A program made the position numbers and the translations under genes. Positions 16,633 through 25,545 of a stretch of DNA of 64,000 nt are shown here, piece after piece; positions within the stretch are counted from its first letter, which is position 1; each line of letters starts with the position of its first letter. The notes under the pieces were generated by a model. It searched no databases and was not told the origin of the DNA. It was given only the letters and a program-made list of their open reading frames with translations. Origin of the DNA: Streptomyces agglomeratus (GTDB lineage Bacteria > Actinomycetota > Actinomycetes > Streptomycetales > Streptomycetaceae); the NCBI RefSeq assembly GCF_001746415.1, contig NZ_MEHJ01000001.1:5214501-5278500 (forward strand). The letters are read 5' to 3'.

Positions 16633-18132
16633 GTGCGGTCCGACAAGTCCGACGAGTCCAACGGGTCCAACGGGGCCGGCGGGTCCCACGACGACGCGGC
16701 CTGGCTGGGCATCGACCTCGGTACGCAGGGCGCCCGGGCGGTGGTCGTGACCACTCGCGGCCACGTGCTGGGCAGCGGCTCGGCGCCGCTGACCGGCCGG
16801 CGCACCGGCGTACGCCACGAGCAGGACCCCGGCGACTGGTGGGTGGCCGTCCGCACCGCGACCCGGGCCGCGCTCAGCGGCGTACCGGCGCGCAGACTCC
16901 GCGCGCTGGCGGTGTGCTCCACCTCGGGCACGGTCCTGCTCACCGACCCGTACGGTCACCCGCTCACCCCCGGCCTGATGTACGACGACGGGCGCGCCGC
17001 ACCGGAGGCCGGCGAGGCGGGCGTACCGCCGAGCTGGGGCCTGCCCAAGGCGCTCTGGATGGTCCGGCGGCGCGCCGGGACCGTGGGCCGGAGTCCGGTG
17101 CGGCTGGCCCACCAGGCCGACACGGTCACCGCCCGCCTCACCGGCGGCCCGGTCGCCACCGACTCCAGCCACGCCCTGAAGACGGGCTACGACCTGGAGC
17201 GCGACACCTGGCCGGCGGAAGCCCTCGCCCTCCTCGGCCTGCCCGCCGCCCTCTTCCCCGACGTCGTACGCCCGGGAACCCGCCTGGGCGAGGTCACCGG
17301 ACCGGCGTCGGCCGAGACCGGGATCCCCGCCGGGACCCCGGTCGTCGCCGGCATGACGGACGGCTGCGCGGCCCAGATCGCCTCGGGCGCCCTGCACATC
17401 GGCGCCTGGAACTCCGTACTCGGCACCACGCTCGTCCTCAAGGGCGTGGCCGCCACCCCCGTGCGCGACCCCGCCGGCATCGTCTACAACCACCGCTCCC
17501 CGGACGGCAACTGGCTCCCCGGCGGCGCGTCGAGCGTAGGCGCGGGCGCCCTGCGAACCGCCTTCCCGGGCGCGGACCCGGCGCGCCTCGACCGCCTCGC
17601 CGCCCGTCACGAACCCTCCGTGGCCCTGGCCTACCCCCTCACCTCACGGGGCGAGCGCTTCCCGTTCCGCGCCCCGCAGGCCACGGCCTTCGTCCTCGGC
17701 GGCGGTACGTCGGAGGGTGACCGGTGGGCCGCGTCGCTCCAGGGCATCGGGTACGCGGAACGCCTGTGCCTGGACTACCTCCACTACCTGGGCGCGCCGG
17801 TGGAGGGCCCCTTGACGTTCACCGGCGGCGCGGCCCGCAGCGCGTACTGGAACCGTCTGCGCACCGACATCCTCGGCCGCCCGTCCCGCATCCCCGAACA
17901 CACGGAACCGGCCCTCGGCATGGCGGTACTGGCGGCGTACGGGGCGGGCGAGGCGGACGACCTGGCCGGGGCGGCGCGCTCCATGGTCCGCATCCGCCAC
18001 ACCCTGGACCCGGACCCGTCCCGCACAGCCGCGTTCATGGACCCGTACGCCCGCCTGGTCACCGAACTGGAACACCGGTCCTGGCTGCCGAAGCCGGTGG
18101 CGGCCCACGCCCTGGCGAGACTGGACACCTGA
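16633..18132 (+). CDS. FGGY-family carbohydrate kinase
   Basis: A 499-residue sugar kinase. The N-terminal domain has AAWLGIDLGTQGARAVVV (phosphate-1), the middle has GMTDGCAAQIASGA and WNSVLGTTLVLKG, and the C-terminal domain has LTFTGGAARSAYWNRLRTDILG (adenosine motif). A Ser/Gly/Asp-rich 20-residue extension precedes the kinase fold. The GTG at 16633 has GGGAGG five bases upstream. It is divergent from the transporter operon, whose last gene is another FGGY kinase of a different subtype. Which sugar it phosphorylates is not evident; ribulose- and xylulose-type ketoses or related polyol products are typical substrates for the family. Confidence 0.9.
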   Translation: MRSDKSDESNGSNGAGGSHDDAAWLGIDLGTQGARAVVVTTRGHVLGSGSAPLTGRRTGVRHEQDPGDWWVAVRTATRAALSGVPARRLRALAVCSTSGTVLLTDPYGHPLTPGLMYDDGRAAPEAGEAGVPPSWGLPKALWMVRRRAGTVGRSPVRLAHQADTVTARLTGGPVATDSSHALKTGYDLERDTWPAEALALLGLPAALFPDVVRPGTRLGEVTGPASAETGIPAGTPVVAGMTDGCAAQIASGALHIGAWNSVLGTTLVLKGVAATPVRDPAGIVYNHRSPDGNWLPGGASSVGAGALRTAFPGADPARLDRLAARHEPSVALAYPLTSRGERFPFRAPQATAFVLGGGTSEGDRWAASLQGIGYAERLCLDYLHYLGAPVEGPLTFTGGAARSAYWNRLRTDILGRPSRIPEHTEPALGMAVLAAYGAGEADDLAGAARSMVRIRHTLDPDPSRTAAFMDPYARLVTELEHRSWLPKPVAAHALARLDT

Positions 18133-18171
18133 TCCCCGGACCACCCGGCCCTCCTGGGGAGTACGCACAGA

Positions 18172-18198
18172 ACCCCCCGGCCACCAGGGCCGGGGGGT
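18172..18198. terminator. GC-rich hairpin between converging genes
   Basis: Arms of 11 bases (18172-18182 and 18188-18198, ACCCCCCGGCC against GGCCGGGGGGT) with a 5-base loop, between the kinase stop and the convergent permease stop. No long T run, as is usual in Streptomyces; it may serve both strands. Confidence 0.6.
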
Positions 18199-18221
18199 CC
18201 GTTCGTACAGCGGCGAATCGC

Positions 18222-19784
18222 TCAGTCGTCCTTGGGCGAGCCGGCGGCCTTGCCGTCGCCGGCGGCGTCGCCGGCAGCGTCCGCGCCGGAATCAGCGGCA
18301 TCGGCATCGGCCTTGGCAACAGAAACCGCGACCGGAGGCGTCACCTCGTCGCCGGCGCCAGCCTCCGGCTTCCGCACCTTTTGCAGCACGAAGCCCACCA
18401 CAGCCAAGAACAGCGTCAGCCCGCCGCTCCAGTACAGCTGAAGCCGCGTGCCTTCCTCACGGGCCATCAGGACGAACACCGCCGCCATGCCGGCCAGCGC
18501 GACCCAGGTCAGCACCGGGTAGAACCACATCTTCACGACGAGCTTCTCCGGCGCCTCGCGCTCGGTCCGCCGCCGCAGCAGCAGCTGCGAGACGGCGATG
18601 AAGATCCATACGACCAGGATCAGCGCGCCGATCATGTTGAGCAGCCACAGGAAGATGTCGTTCGGCCGCCAGTAGCTCAGCAGCACGCACGCGAAGCCGA
18701 ACACCGAAGACACCAGCACCGCGATGCGCGGAACGCCGCCGAACACCGCGCCCAGGGCCTTCGGCCCCTGACGGCGTGAAACCAGCGAGCAGGCCATGCG
18801 CGAGGCACCGTAGACGTTGGCGTTCATCGCGGACAGCAGGGCGACGAGCACGACCACGTTCATGATCTGACCGGCGGCCGGGATGCCGAGGTGGTCAAGG
18901 GTCGCGACGTACGGCCCCTTGGCGACCACGGCCTTGTCGTTCCACGGCACCAGCGTGACGATGACCGCCATCGAGCCGATGTAGAAGATCGCGATGCGCC
19001 ACATCGCCGTACGCACGGCCTTCGCGACGCCCGCGACCGGACGCTCGGACTCGGCCGCGGCGATGGTGACCGTCTCCAGGCCGCCGTACGCGAACACCGA
19101 GGCCAGCAGACCGACGATGAGGCCCTCGGAACCGTTCGGCATGAAGCCGCCGATGCCCGTGAGGTTCTCCGCCCCGGGGGAGGGGGTGTCGGAGCCCGGC
19201 AGGATGCCCAGGATCGCGAGGGCGCCGATACTCAGGAAGAGGGTGATCGCGCCGATCTTGAGCGCGGCGAACCAGAACTCGAACTCGCCGAAGTTCTTCA
19301 CGGCCGCCAGGTTCGTGCAGCAGAACACCAGCATGAAGAGGGCGACCCACGCCCACTCGGGCGTGTCCGGGAACCAGCCCACCATGATCTTCGCGGCGCC
19401 GATGCCTTCGAGGCCGACCGCCACGCAGAGCAGGAACCAGAACGCCCAGCCCGCCGTGAAGCCCGCCCACGGACCGATCGCCCGCTCGGCGTGCACGGAG
19501 AAGGAGCCGGAGGCCGGGTTGGCGGCCGACATCTCTCCGAGCATGCGCATCACGAGCATGACCAGCAGCCCGGATATCGCGTACGCGACGATGATCGAGG
19601 GACCGGCGGCGGCGATGCCCGCACCCGAACCGACGAAGAGGCCCGCGCCGATGACACCGCCGAGGGCGATCATCGACAGATGGCGTTGCTTGAGTCCGTG
19701 CGTGAGCGGCGAGTCGACCTTGTTGTCGGCAGAACCGACGGCGTCGGTACCCTCGACGGGCGCCGGCGCGGAAGTCCGAGACAT
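18222..19784 (-). CDS. Amino acid permease, APC superfamily (AAT family), first of three
   Basis: A 520-residue membrane transporter with about 12 membrane segments. The family start is clear (HGLKQRHLSMIALGGVIGAGLFVGSG, the substrate-binding GxG region of segment 1), followed by FEFWFAALKIGAI and the TLVPWND loop. The tail after about 470 is hydrophilic and rich in Ala/Asp/Gly. The ATG at 19784 (MSRTSAPAPVEG) was chosen over longer frames, as upstream residues lack coding character. Two close relatives lie nearby at 19905-21281 and 22227-23699 on the same strand. Substrates are unknown; the family includes GABA, aspartate/asparagine and lysine carriers. Confidence 0.88.
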   Translation of the reverse strand: MSRTSAPAPVEGTDAVGSADNKVDSPLTHGLKQRHLSMIALGGVIGAGLFVGSGAGIAAAGPSIIVAYAISGLLVMLVMRMLGEMSAANPASGSFSVHAERAIGPWAGFTAGWAFWFLLCVAVGLEGIGAAKIMVGWFPDTPEWAWVALFMLVFCCTNLAAVKNFGEFEFWFAALKIGAITLFLSIGALAILGILPGSDTPSPGAENLTGIGGFMPNGSEGLIVGLLASVFAYGGLETVTIAAAESERPVAGVAKAVRTAMWRIAIFYIGSMAVIVTLVPWNDKAVVAKGPYVATLDHLGIPAAGQIMNVVVLVALLSAMNANVYGASRMACSLVSRRQGPKALGAVFGGVPRIAVLVSSVFGFACVLLSYWRPNDIFLWLLNMIGALILVVWIFIAVSQLLLRRRTEREAPEKLVVKMWFYPVLTWVALAGMAAVFVLMAREEGTRLQLYWSGGLTLFLAVVGFVLQKVRKPEAGAGDEVTPPVAVSVAKADADAADSGADAAGDAAGDGKAAGSPKDD

Positions 19785-19904
19785 GGGTGTGCCCTGTTCA
19801 TTAGCTGAGACCGGGGGGAACAGACGCCACAGTCTGGGTACGCGCACCGCTCACAGGGAACACTTGACCGCTATACGGACACCACGCTCACACCTTGTGA
19901 ACAC

Positions 19905-21281
19905 TCACGCACGCCGAGCGCGCAACTCCCTCACCATCGCCACCACGAGCACCGCCCCGGTAGCGCCGGCCGACCACATCACCTGCGGCCGCGCCGCGTC
20001 GTCCGTGAGCATCAGCACGAGTACGCCGCCGAGCCCGGCCAGCGTGACCCAGGTGAGCCAGGGAAAGCCCCACATCCTGAGCGTCAGCGTCTGCGGTGCC
20101 TCGCGCTCGATGCGTCGGCGCAGACGCAGCTGCGAGGCCGCGATCAGCCCCCAGACGAACAGCAGCACCGCGCCCACCGCGTTGAGCATGTAGAGGAAGA
20201 CCGTGTCGGGCCACAGGAGATTGAGGAGTACGGACACGAATCCGAAGGTGACCGATGCCAGCACGGCCCGCCGGGGAACCCCGCCGCCTTCGCCGCCCGA
20301 TACCTTCAGCAGCCCCTTCGGCGCCTCGCCGCGCTCGGCGAGCGAGAACACCATCCGGGAGGAGCCGTACAGATTCGCGTTGAGCGCGGACAGCAGTGCC
20401 ACGAACACCACGATGTTCATGATCTGCCCGGCCGCCGGAACGCCGATCGCGTCCAGCACGGTGACGTACGGACTGAGCCCCGCCTGCTGCGCGGTCCAGG
20501 GCAGCACGGTGACGATGACCAGCATCGAACCGACGTAGAAGAAGAGGATGCGCCACACGGCGGCGCGCACCGCGCGGGCGACGTTGCGGGCCGGGTCCTC
20601 GGTCTCGGCGGCGGCGATCGTCACGACCTCCAGACCACCGAAGGCGAACACCACGGCGAGCACGCCGGAGACGACGCCTTCCCACCCGTTCGGCAGGAAC
20701 CCGCCCGCAGCGCCCGTCAGATGCGTGAACCCGACCGGCTCCGTCTCCGGCAGCACGCCGAAGACCGCCAGCAGCCCCAGCCCGAGGAACAGCACGATCG
20801 CCGCGACCTTGAGCGCGGCGAACCAGAACTCGAACTCGCCGAAGTTCTTCACGGCCGCCAGGTTCGCGCAGGTGAACAGGACCATGAAGATCAGCACCCA
20901 GGCCCACTGCGCGACCGCCGGCAGCCACCCGTGCGCGATCTGCGCCGCCGCCGTGGCCTCCACCGCCAGCACCACGACCAGCAGGAACCAGTACAGCCAC
21001 CCCACGCTGAACCCGGCCCAACGCCCCAGTGCCCGCTCGGCATGCACCGAGAAGGACCCGGACGCGGGCATCGCCGCGGACATCTCGCCGAGCATCCGCA
21101 TCACCAGCATCGCCAGCGCGCCCGCGATCAGATACGAGACGACGATGCCGGGGCCCGCGACCGCGATGCCGGCGCCCGAGCCCACGAACAGACCGGCGCC
21201 GATCACCCCGCCGAGGCCGAGCATGGTCAGGTGGCGCTGCTTGAGCCCGTGGGCGAGGGGCTCGGCCGTGACGTCTTGCAT
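19905..21281 (-). CDS. Amino acid permease, APC superfamily (AAT family), second of three
   Basis: A 458-residue permease with about 12 membrane segments, closely similar to the preceding gene product: HGLKQRHLTMLGLGGVIGAGLFVGSG, then NFGEFEFWFAALKVAAIV, and a shared IAASQLRLRRRIEREAP loop near the C-terminus. It lacks the long acidic tail of the first permease. A 120-bp gap separates the two genes, so they may be transcribed separately. Upstream of its ATG is an imperfect 18-bp palindrome, and both genes share a CAGTCTGG element 45-65 bases before the start. Confidence 0.88.
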   Translation of the reverse strand: MQDVTAEPLAHGLKQRHLTMLGLGGVIGAGLFVGSGAGIAVAGPGIVVSYLIAGALAMLVMRMLGEMSAAMPASGSFSVHAERALGRWAGFSVGWLYWFLLVVVLAVEATAAAQIAHGWLPAVAQWAWVLIFMVLFTCANLAAVKNFGEFEFWFAALKVAAIVLFLGLGLLAVFGVLPETEPVGFTHLTGAAGGFLPNGWEGVVSGVLAVVFAFGGLEVVTIAAAETEDPARNVARAVRAAVWRILFFYVGSMLVIVTVLPWTAQQAGLSPYVTVLDAIGVPAAGQIMNIVVFVALLSALNANLYGSSRMVFSLAERGEAPKGLLKVSGGEGGGVPRRAVLASVTFGFVSVLLNLLWPDTVFLYMLNAVGAVLLFVWGLIAASQLRLRRRIEREAPQTLTLRMWGFPWLTWVTLAGLGGVLVLMLTDDAARPQVMWSAGATGAVLVVAMVRELRARRA

Positions 21282-21311
21282 GGTGCTCGCAGCTCTGGAG
21301 ATGTTCAGGGG

Positions 21312-21329
21312 GCCAAGTGGCCATTTGGC
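21312..21329. promoter_or_regulatory. Candidate operator palindrome upstream of the second amino acid permease
   Basis: GCCAAGTGGCCATTTGGC is a palindrome with 16 of 18 positions symmetric, about 30-48 bases before the permease ATG at 21281. Position and symmetry suggest a dimeric repressor or activator site; the regulator is unknown. Confidence 0.35.
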
Positions 21330-21560
21330 AAGAACCTACAGTCTGGCCGAGCACGCGCCACTTCCGCAAAACCGCGCTCCAAGCCCCCGACCTCAGTGAC
21401 GAGCATCACGCCATCACCGGATTACCGTCCGCCCTTTGTGCGAACCCCACCACACCGTCAACCTCCCCTTTGTCGGCGGCTGACGGTGATCGCTCGTTAA
21501 CCCCTGGGCTACGGTCACATGGTCCATTCCTGCCCCAGCCCTTCCTCCCGCGGAGTCCCG

Positions 21561-22160
21561 ATGAGCACTGTTGCCGCCACCGCCCGCCCCGGAGCGGTCC
21601 TCGCCGACCTGCTGCCCTCCACCACCACCGCCGCGCGGGCCTTCGCCCGCGACGCGGCCCTGGTGCTCGGCGGCGCCGCGCTCACCGGCATCGCGGCCCA
21701 GATCGCGGTCCCGGTCCCGGGCTCCCCGGTCCCCGTCACCGGCCAGACCTTCGCGGCGCTGCTGGTCGGCACCGCCGTCGGCGCCCGCCGCGGCTTCCTC
21801 TCCCTCGCGCTGTACGCCCTGGTCGGCATGGCCGGCGTGCCGTGGTTCGCGGGCGGCACCTCGGGCGCGGGCGGCGCCTCCTTCGGCTACGTACTCGGCA
21901 TGCTGCTGGCCGCCACCGTGGTCGGCGCACTGGCCCGCCGGGGCGGCGACCGCTCGGTGCTGCGCACCGCGGGCACGATGGTCCTGGGCTCGGCGCTCAT
22001 CTACGCGATCGGCGTCCCGTACCTCGCCCTCTCGACCGGCATGTCGCTGAGCGCGGCGGTGGCGGTGGGCCTCGTCCCGTTCCTGATCGGCGACGCGCTG
22101 AAGGCGGCGCTGGCGATGGGCGCGCTGCCGACGGCGTGGAAGCTCGTCGACCGCGGCTGA
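21561..22160 (+). CDS. bioY: Biotin transporter BioY
   Basis: A 199-residue S-component of an ECF-type vitamin transporter that brings biotin across the membrane. About six hydrophobic segments; the BioY landmarks are GIAAQIAVPVPGSPVPVTGQTFAALLVGTAVGAR and GGTSGAGGASFGYVLGM, the family's conserved substrate-side loops. The ATG at 21561 has GGAG eight bases upstream. No bioMN-like ATPase or T-component gene is adjacent, so it either works alone or shares a general ECF module. It is divergent from the second amino acid permease, and the 279-bp gap between them holds no other supported gene. Confidence 0.92.
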   Translation: MSTVAATARPGAVLADLLPSTTTAARAFARDAALVLGGAALTGIAAQIAVPVPGSPVPVTGQTFAALLVGTAVGARRGFLSLALYALVGMAGVPWFAGGTSGAGGASFGYVLGMLLAATVVGALARRGGDRSVLRTAGTMVLGSALIYAIGVPYLALSTGMSLSAAVAVGLVPFLIGDALKAALAMGALPTAWKLVDRG

Positions 22161-22172
22161 GGCCCCCTGGTC

Positions 22173-22220
22173 ATACGGAAGGGCCCGCACCTCGTCCTTG
22201 AGGTGCGGGCCCTTCGGTAT
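22173..22220. terminator. Long bidirectional hairpin terminator after bioY
   Basis: Arms of 21 bases (22173-22193 and 22200-22220) with a single mismatch and a 6-base loop, between the convergent bioY and permease stop codons. Very stable in either direction. Confidence 0.8.
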
Positions 22221-22226
22221 GTCTGC

Positions 22227-23699
22227 CTACTTCTCGACAGTCTCGACGGTCTCGACGCCCGCGAGGCCGTTCGCCTCCCGGCCGCGCCGCAGCTTCTCGC
22301 GCACGAACGCGATGCCGACCACGACAGCGGCCACCAGCAGCGACAGCAGCACCTGCTCGCGCGCCGCGTCGTCGAACGCCATGTAGACGATCACGAAGGT
22401 GATCATCGCGGCGGTCGCCCACGTCAGGTACGGGAAGAGCCACATCTTCACGATCAGGTTCTCCGGCGCCTCGCGCAGGATGATGCCGCGCATGCGCAGC
22501 TGCGTGAAGCAGATGACCAGCCAGACGAACAGCGCCACAGCGCCCGAGGAGTTCAGCAGGAACGCGAACACCGTGTCGGGCCACTTGTAGTTGAAGAAGA
22601 CCGCCACGAAGCCGAAGGCGACCGACGACAGGATCGCCGCCGTGGGTACACCCTGCTTGTTCGTGACCGCGAACGACTTCGGCGCGTCACCGCGCTGCCC
22701 CAGCGAGAACGCCATCCGCGAGGCGGTGTAGAGCCCGGAGTTCAGGCACGACAGCACGGCGGTCAGCACGATGACGTTCATGATCTGGCCGGCGTGCGGG
22801 ATGCCGATCGAGTTCAGAGCGGCGACGTACGAGCCGTCCTTGAGGATCGACTTGTCGTTCCACGGCAGCAGCGTCAGCACGACGAAGATCGAACCGAGGT
22901 AGAAGACGCCGATGCGCCAGATCACGCTGTTCGTGGCCTTGGTCACGGCGCGCTGCGGGTCCGAGGACTCGCCGGCGGCCAGCGTGACGATCTCGCTGCC
23001 CATGAACGAGAAGACGACCATCAGCACACCGGTCAGGATCGCGCCGGGCCCGTGCGGGAAGAACCCGCCGCTGTCGGTCAGGTGCGCGAACCCGGTGCCC
23101 GGGTTGTCGGACCCCGGCAGCACACCGAAGACGGCCAGCAGACCGATGACGACGAAGCCGCCGATCGCCACGACCTTGATCCCGGCGAACCAGAACTCGA
23201 ACTCACCGTAGGACGAGACGGACACCAGGTTCGTGGCGGTCAGCACGACCATCACGATCAGCGCCCAGCCCCACTGCGGCACGGCGGGTATCCAGCCTTC
23301 GAGGATCTTCGCGCCCGCGGTCGCCTCGACCGCCAGCACCACGACCCAGAAGAACCAGTAGAGCCAGCCGATGGAGAACCCGGCCCAGCGCCCGAGCGCG
23401 CGGTCCGCGTACGCCGAGAAGGAGCCGGACGTCGGGTTCGCGGCGGCCATCTCGCCGAGCATCCGCATGACGAAGACGACAAGGGCGCCGACGAGTGTGT
23501 ACGACAGAAGAATCGCCGGACCGGCGGCCGCGATGCCGCCGCTCGATCCCACGAACAGACCGGCGCCGATGACACCGCCAATGGCGATCATGGACAGATG
23601 GCGGTTCTTGAGACCGGCCTGGAGACCGTCCGAAGACTGCGGATTCCCTGGCTGTACCGGGTTTCCGCCTGCCTTCGCAAGGGTCGGCTGCGCGCTCAT
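22227..23699 (-). CDS. Amino acid permease, APC superfamily (GabP-like), third of three
   Basis: A 490-residue membrane transporter with about 12 segments. Characteristic pieces are KNRHLSMIAIGGVIGAGLFVGSSGG, FSIGWLYWFFWVVVLAVEATAG and LLPWNDKSILKDGSYVAALNSIG. It is closer to GABA permease-type sequences than the other two permeases, for example in the WLYWFFWVVVLAVEA segment. The ATG at 23699 was preferred to the TTG at 23705, as AAGGA lies six bases upstream of it. The cytoplasmic tail ends with a GVETVETVEK repeat. Three related permeases within 5.5 kb suggest old tandem duplication with bioY inserted between the second and third. Confidence 0.88.
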   Translation of the reverse strand: MSAQPTLAKAGGNPVQPGNPQSSDGLQAGLKNRHLSMIAIGGVIGAGLFVGSSGGIAAAGPAILLSYTLVGALVVFVMRMLGEMAAANPTSGSFSAYADRALGRWAGFSIGWLYWFFWVVVLAVEATAGAKILEGWIPAVPQWGWALIVMVVLTATNLVSVSSYGEFEFWFAGIKVVAIGGFVVIGLLAVFGVLPGSDNPGTGFAHLTDSGGFFPHGPGAILTGVLMVVFSFMGSEIVTLAAGESSDPQRAVTKATNSVIWRIGVFYLGSIFVVLTLLPWNDKSILKDGSYVAALNSIGIPHAGQIMNVIVLTAVLSCLNSGLYTASRMAFSLGQRGDAPKSFAVTNKQGVPTAAILSSVAFGFVAVFFNYKWPDTVFAFLLNSSGAVALFVWLVICFTQLRMRGIILREAPENLIVKMWLFPYLTWATAAMITFVIVYMAFDDAAREQVLLSLLVAAVVVGIAFVREKLRRGREANGLAGVETVETVEK

Positions 23700-23903
23700 G
23701 CACAATCCTTAGCTTCTTGGGGCACTCGGGTTACGAGCCCCCGCATTCAAACTGGAAGTGACGGCAGACGGAAGGCCCGATTCCGGATCGTTGTACGAAA
23801 TCCGAAGCAAGCACCGATCCGCCCCCGGATCCACACCTCGGCGCGCACCCCGGCCCTCACCCCGGCGACGGCTACCCGGAGCCGCCCGTGCCACACTCGT
23901 CCC

Positions 23904-24391
23904 ATGCGCGTGTACCTCGGTTCCGACCATGCCGGATACGAACTCAAGAACCATCTCGTCGAGTGGCTGAAGGCCCACGGGCACGAGCCCGTCGACTGCG
24001 GCCCCCACATCTACGACGCCCTGGACGACTACCCGCCGTTCTGCCTGCGTGCCGCGGAGAAGACCGCCGCGGACCCGGAGAGCCTGGGCATCGTGATCGG
24101 CGGCTCCGGCAACGGCGAGCAGATCGCCGCGAACAAGGTCAAGGGCGTACGCGCCGCACTGGCCTGGAGCGAGCAGACCGCGGCGCTCGGCCGTGAGCAC
24201 AACGACGCCAACGTCATCTCCATCGGTGGCCGCATGCACACCCAGGACGAGGCGACGAAGTTCGTGGAGATCTTCCTCGCCACCCCGTACTCGGGCGAGG
24301 AGCGCCACCAGCGCCGCATCGACATGCTGGCGGCGTACGAGCAGACCGGCGACCTCCCCCGATTCCGGCCCACCACCCCCAGCAGCCGTAA
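23904..24391 (+). CDS. rpiB: Ribose-5-phosphate isomerase B, C-terminal frameshift
   Basis: RpiB interconverts ribose 5-phosphate and ribulose 5-phosphate in the pentose phosphate pathway. The core is intact: MRVYLGSDHAGYELKNHL, HEPVDCGPHIYDALDDYP, the active-site loop IVIGGSGNGEQIAANK and VISIGGRMHTQDEATKF. After YEQTGDLP the literal frame leaves the normal ending and stays open to 24971, over the start of the glycosylase gene. Adding one C to the C run at 24356-24360 restores the ending LPPIPAHHPQQP and a TAA at 24389-24391, which matches the tail I recall from Streptomyces RpiB. Coordinates given are for the restored gene (162 residues). The active site is unaffected. Confidence 0.85.
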
Positions 24392-24405
24392 CCCGCAGCC
24401 CGAGT

Positions 24406-24435
24406 CCCGCACCGGGCCCCAGCGCCCGGTGCGGG
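24406..24435 (+). terminator. Hairpin after rpiB
   Basis: Perfect 11-base arms CCCGCACCGGG (24406-24416) and CCCGGTGCGGG (24425-24435) with an 8-base loop, 15 bases after the restored rpiB stop. This supports the shorter rpiB ending. Confidence 0.6.
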
Positions 24436-24630
24436 TCCCAGCTGCTCCCGAGCCCCACCGGCCCGGGGGACAGGCACCGCCTCCCGCACCCGTCACACCG
24501 GCAGCGGGACGACCGGGCCGGCCCGGCAGTACCCGAGTGTTTCGAACGCCCGAGGAGACGCCCGGCGCGCCCCCGGCAGCCCGAACCCGCCGCGGTACCG
24601 ACCCCGCAGGACCCGCAGGAGACCGCAGCC

Positions 24631-25437
24631 ATGCCCGAGGGGCACACCATCCACCGCCTGGCGGACGACCACCGCGCCCGCTTCCTGGGCACGCCGGTAC
24701 GCGTCACCAGTCCCCAGGGCAAGTTCGCGGACAGCGCCGCCCTCCTGGACGGCGCCGGGCTGAACGCCGCCGACGCACACGGCAAGCACCTCTTCCTCGG
24801 CTTCGAGGACACCGGCTGGGTCCACATCCACCTCGGCCTCTTCGGCAAGCTCGGCTTCGGCGCGGCCCCCGCTCCACCCCCCACCGACACGGTCCGCCTG
24901 CGCCTGGTCAACGCCGACCACTACGCCGACCTGCGCGGTCCCACCACCTGCGCCCTGATCACCGACGGTGAGAAGCAGGCGATACACGACCGCCTCGGCC
25001 CGGACCCCCTGCGCCCCGATGCTGCGCCCGACAAGGCATGGCAGCGCGTCTCCCGCAGCCGCACCACCATCGCCGCGCTGCTCATGGACCAGAAGGTCGT
25101 CGCGGGCGTCGGCAACGTCTACCGCGCCGAAGTCCTCTTCCGGCACGGCATCGACCCGTACCGCGCGGGCAGGGACCTCACCCGCCGCGAGTGGGACGCG
25201 ATCTGGGAGGACCTTGCCGTCCTCATGCGCGAGGGCGTACGGAACAACCGCATCGACACGGTCCGCCCCGCACACATGCCCGAAGCGATGGGCCGCCCGC
25301 CCCGGGTCGACGACCACGGCGGCGAGGTCTACGTCTACCGCAGGGCGAACCTTCCCTGCCACATCTGTGGCGGCGAGATCCGCACCGCCGGTCTCGCCGC
25401 CCGCAACCTCTTCTGGTGCCCGGGCTGCCAGGGCTGA
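24631..25437 (+). CDS. Fpg/Nei-family DNA glycosylase (endonuclease VIII-like)
   Basis: A 268-residue base excision repair enzyme that removes oxidised bases and cuts at the resulting abasic site. MPEGHTIHRLADDH supplies the N-terminal proline (nucleophile, position 2) and catalytic Glu 3. The H2TH region is around QKVVAGVGNVYRAEVLF. The C-terminal zinc finger is complete (CHICGG, 16-residue spacing, CPGC). The MPEGHTIHR form is typical of actinobacterial Nei-type rather than Fpg-type proteins. The ATG at 24631 has AGGAG ten bases upstream. It follows rpiB after 240 bp that contain a hairpin and a dispersed repeat but no other gene. Confidence 0.93.
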   Translation: MPEGHTIHRLADDHRARFLGTPVRVTSPQGKFADSAALLDGAGLNAADAHGKHLFLGFEDTGWVHIHLGLFGKLGFGAAPAPPPTDTVRLRLVNADHYADLRGPTTCALITDGEKQAIHDRLGPDPLRPDAAPDKAWQRVSRSRTTIAALLMDQKVVAGVGNVYRAEVLFRHGIDPYRAGRDLTRREWDAIWEDLAVLMREGVRNNRIDTVRPAHMPEAMGRPPRVDDHGGEVYVYRRANLPCHICGGEIRTAGLAARNLFWCPGCQG

Positions 25438-25476
25438 CCAAAACCGACCAACCGGAAACCGACCAAGCCGGCACGG

Positions 25477-25543
25477 CCGGAACCTGCGTTGCCGGAACGT
25501 ACGCGCCGGAACCTGCGTTGCCGGAACCTGCGTTGCCGGAACC
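25477..25543. repeat. Short tandem repeat, unit CCGGAACCTGCGTTG
   Basis: Three exact 15-base copies (25477-25491, 25506-25520, 25521-25535) plus one 14-base degenerate copy (25492-25505) and a partial fifth unit. It lies between the glycosylase stop and the convergent acetyltransferase stop at 25546. Likely produced by slippage; no coding role seen. Confidence 0.8.
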
Positions 25544-25545
25544 GG

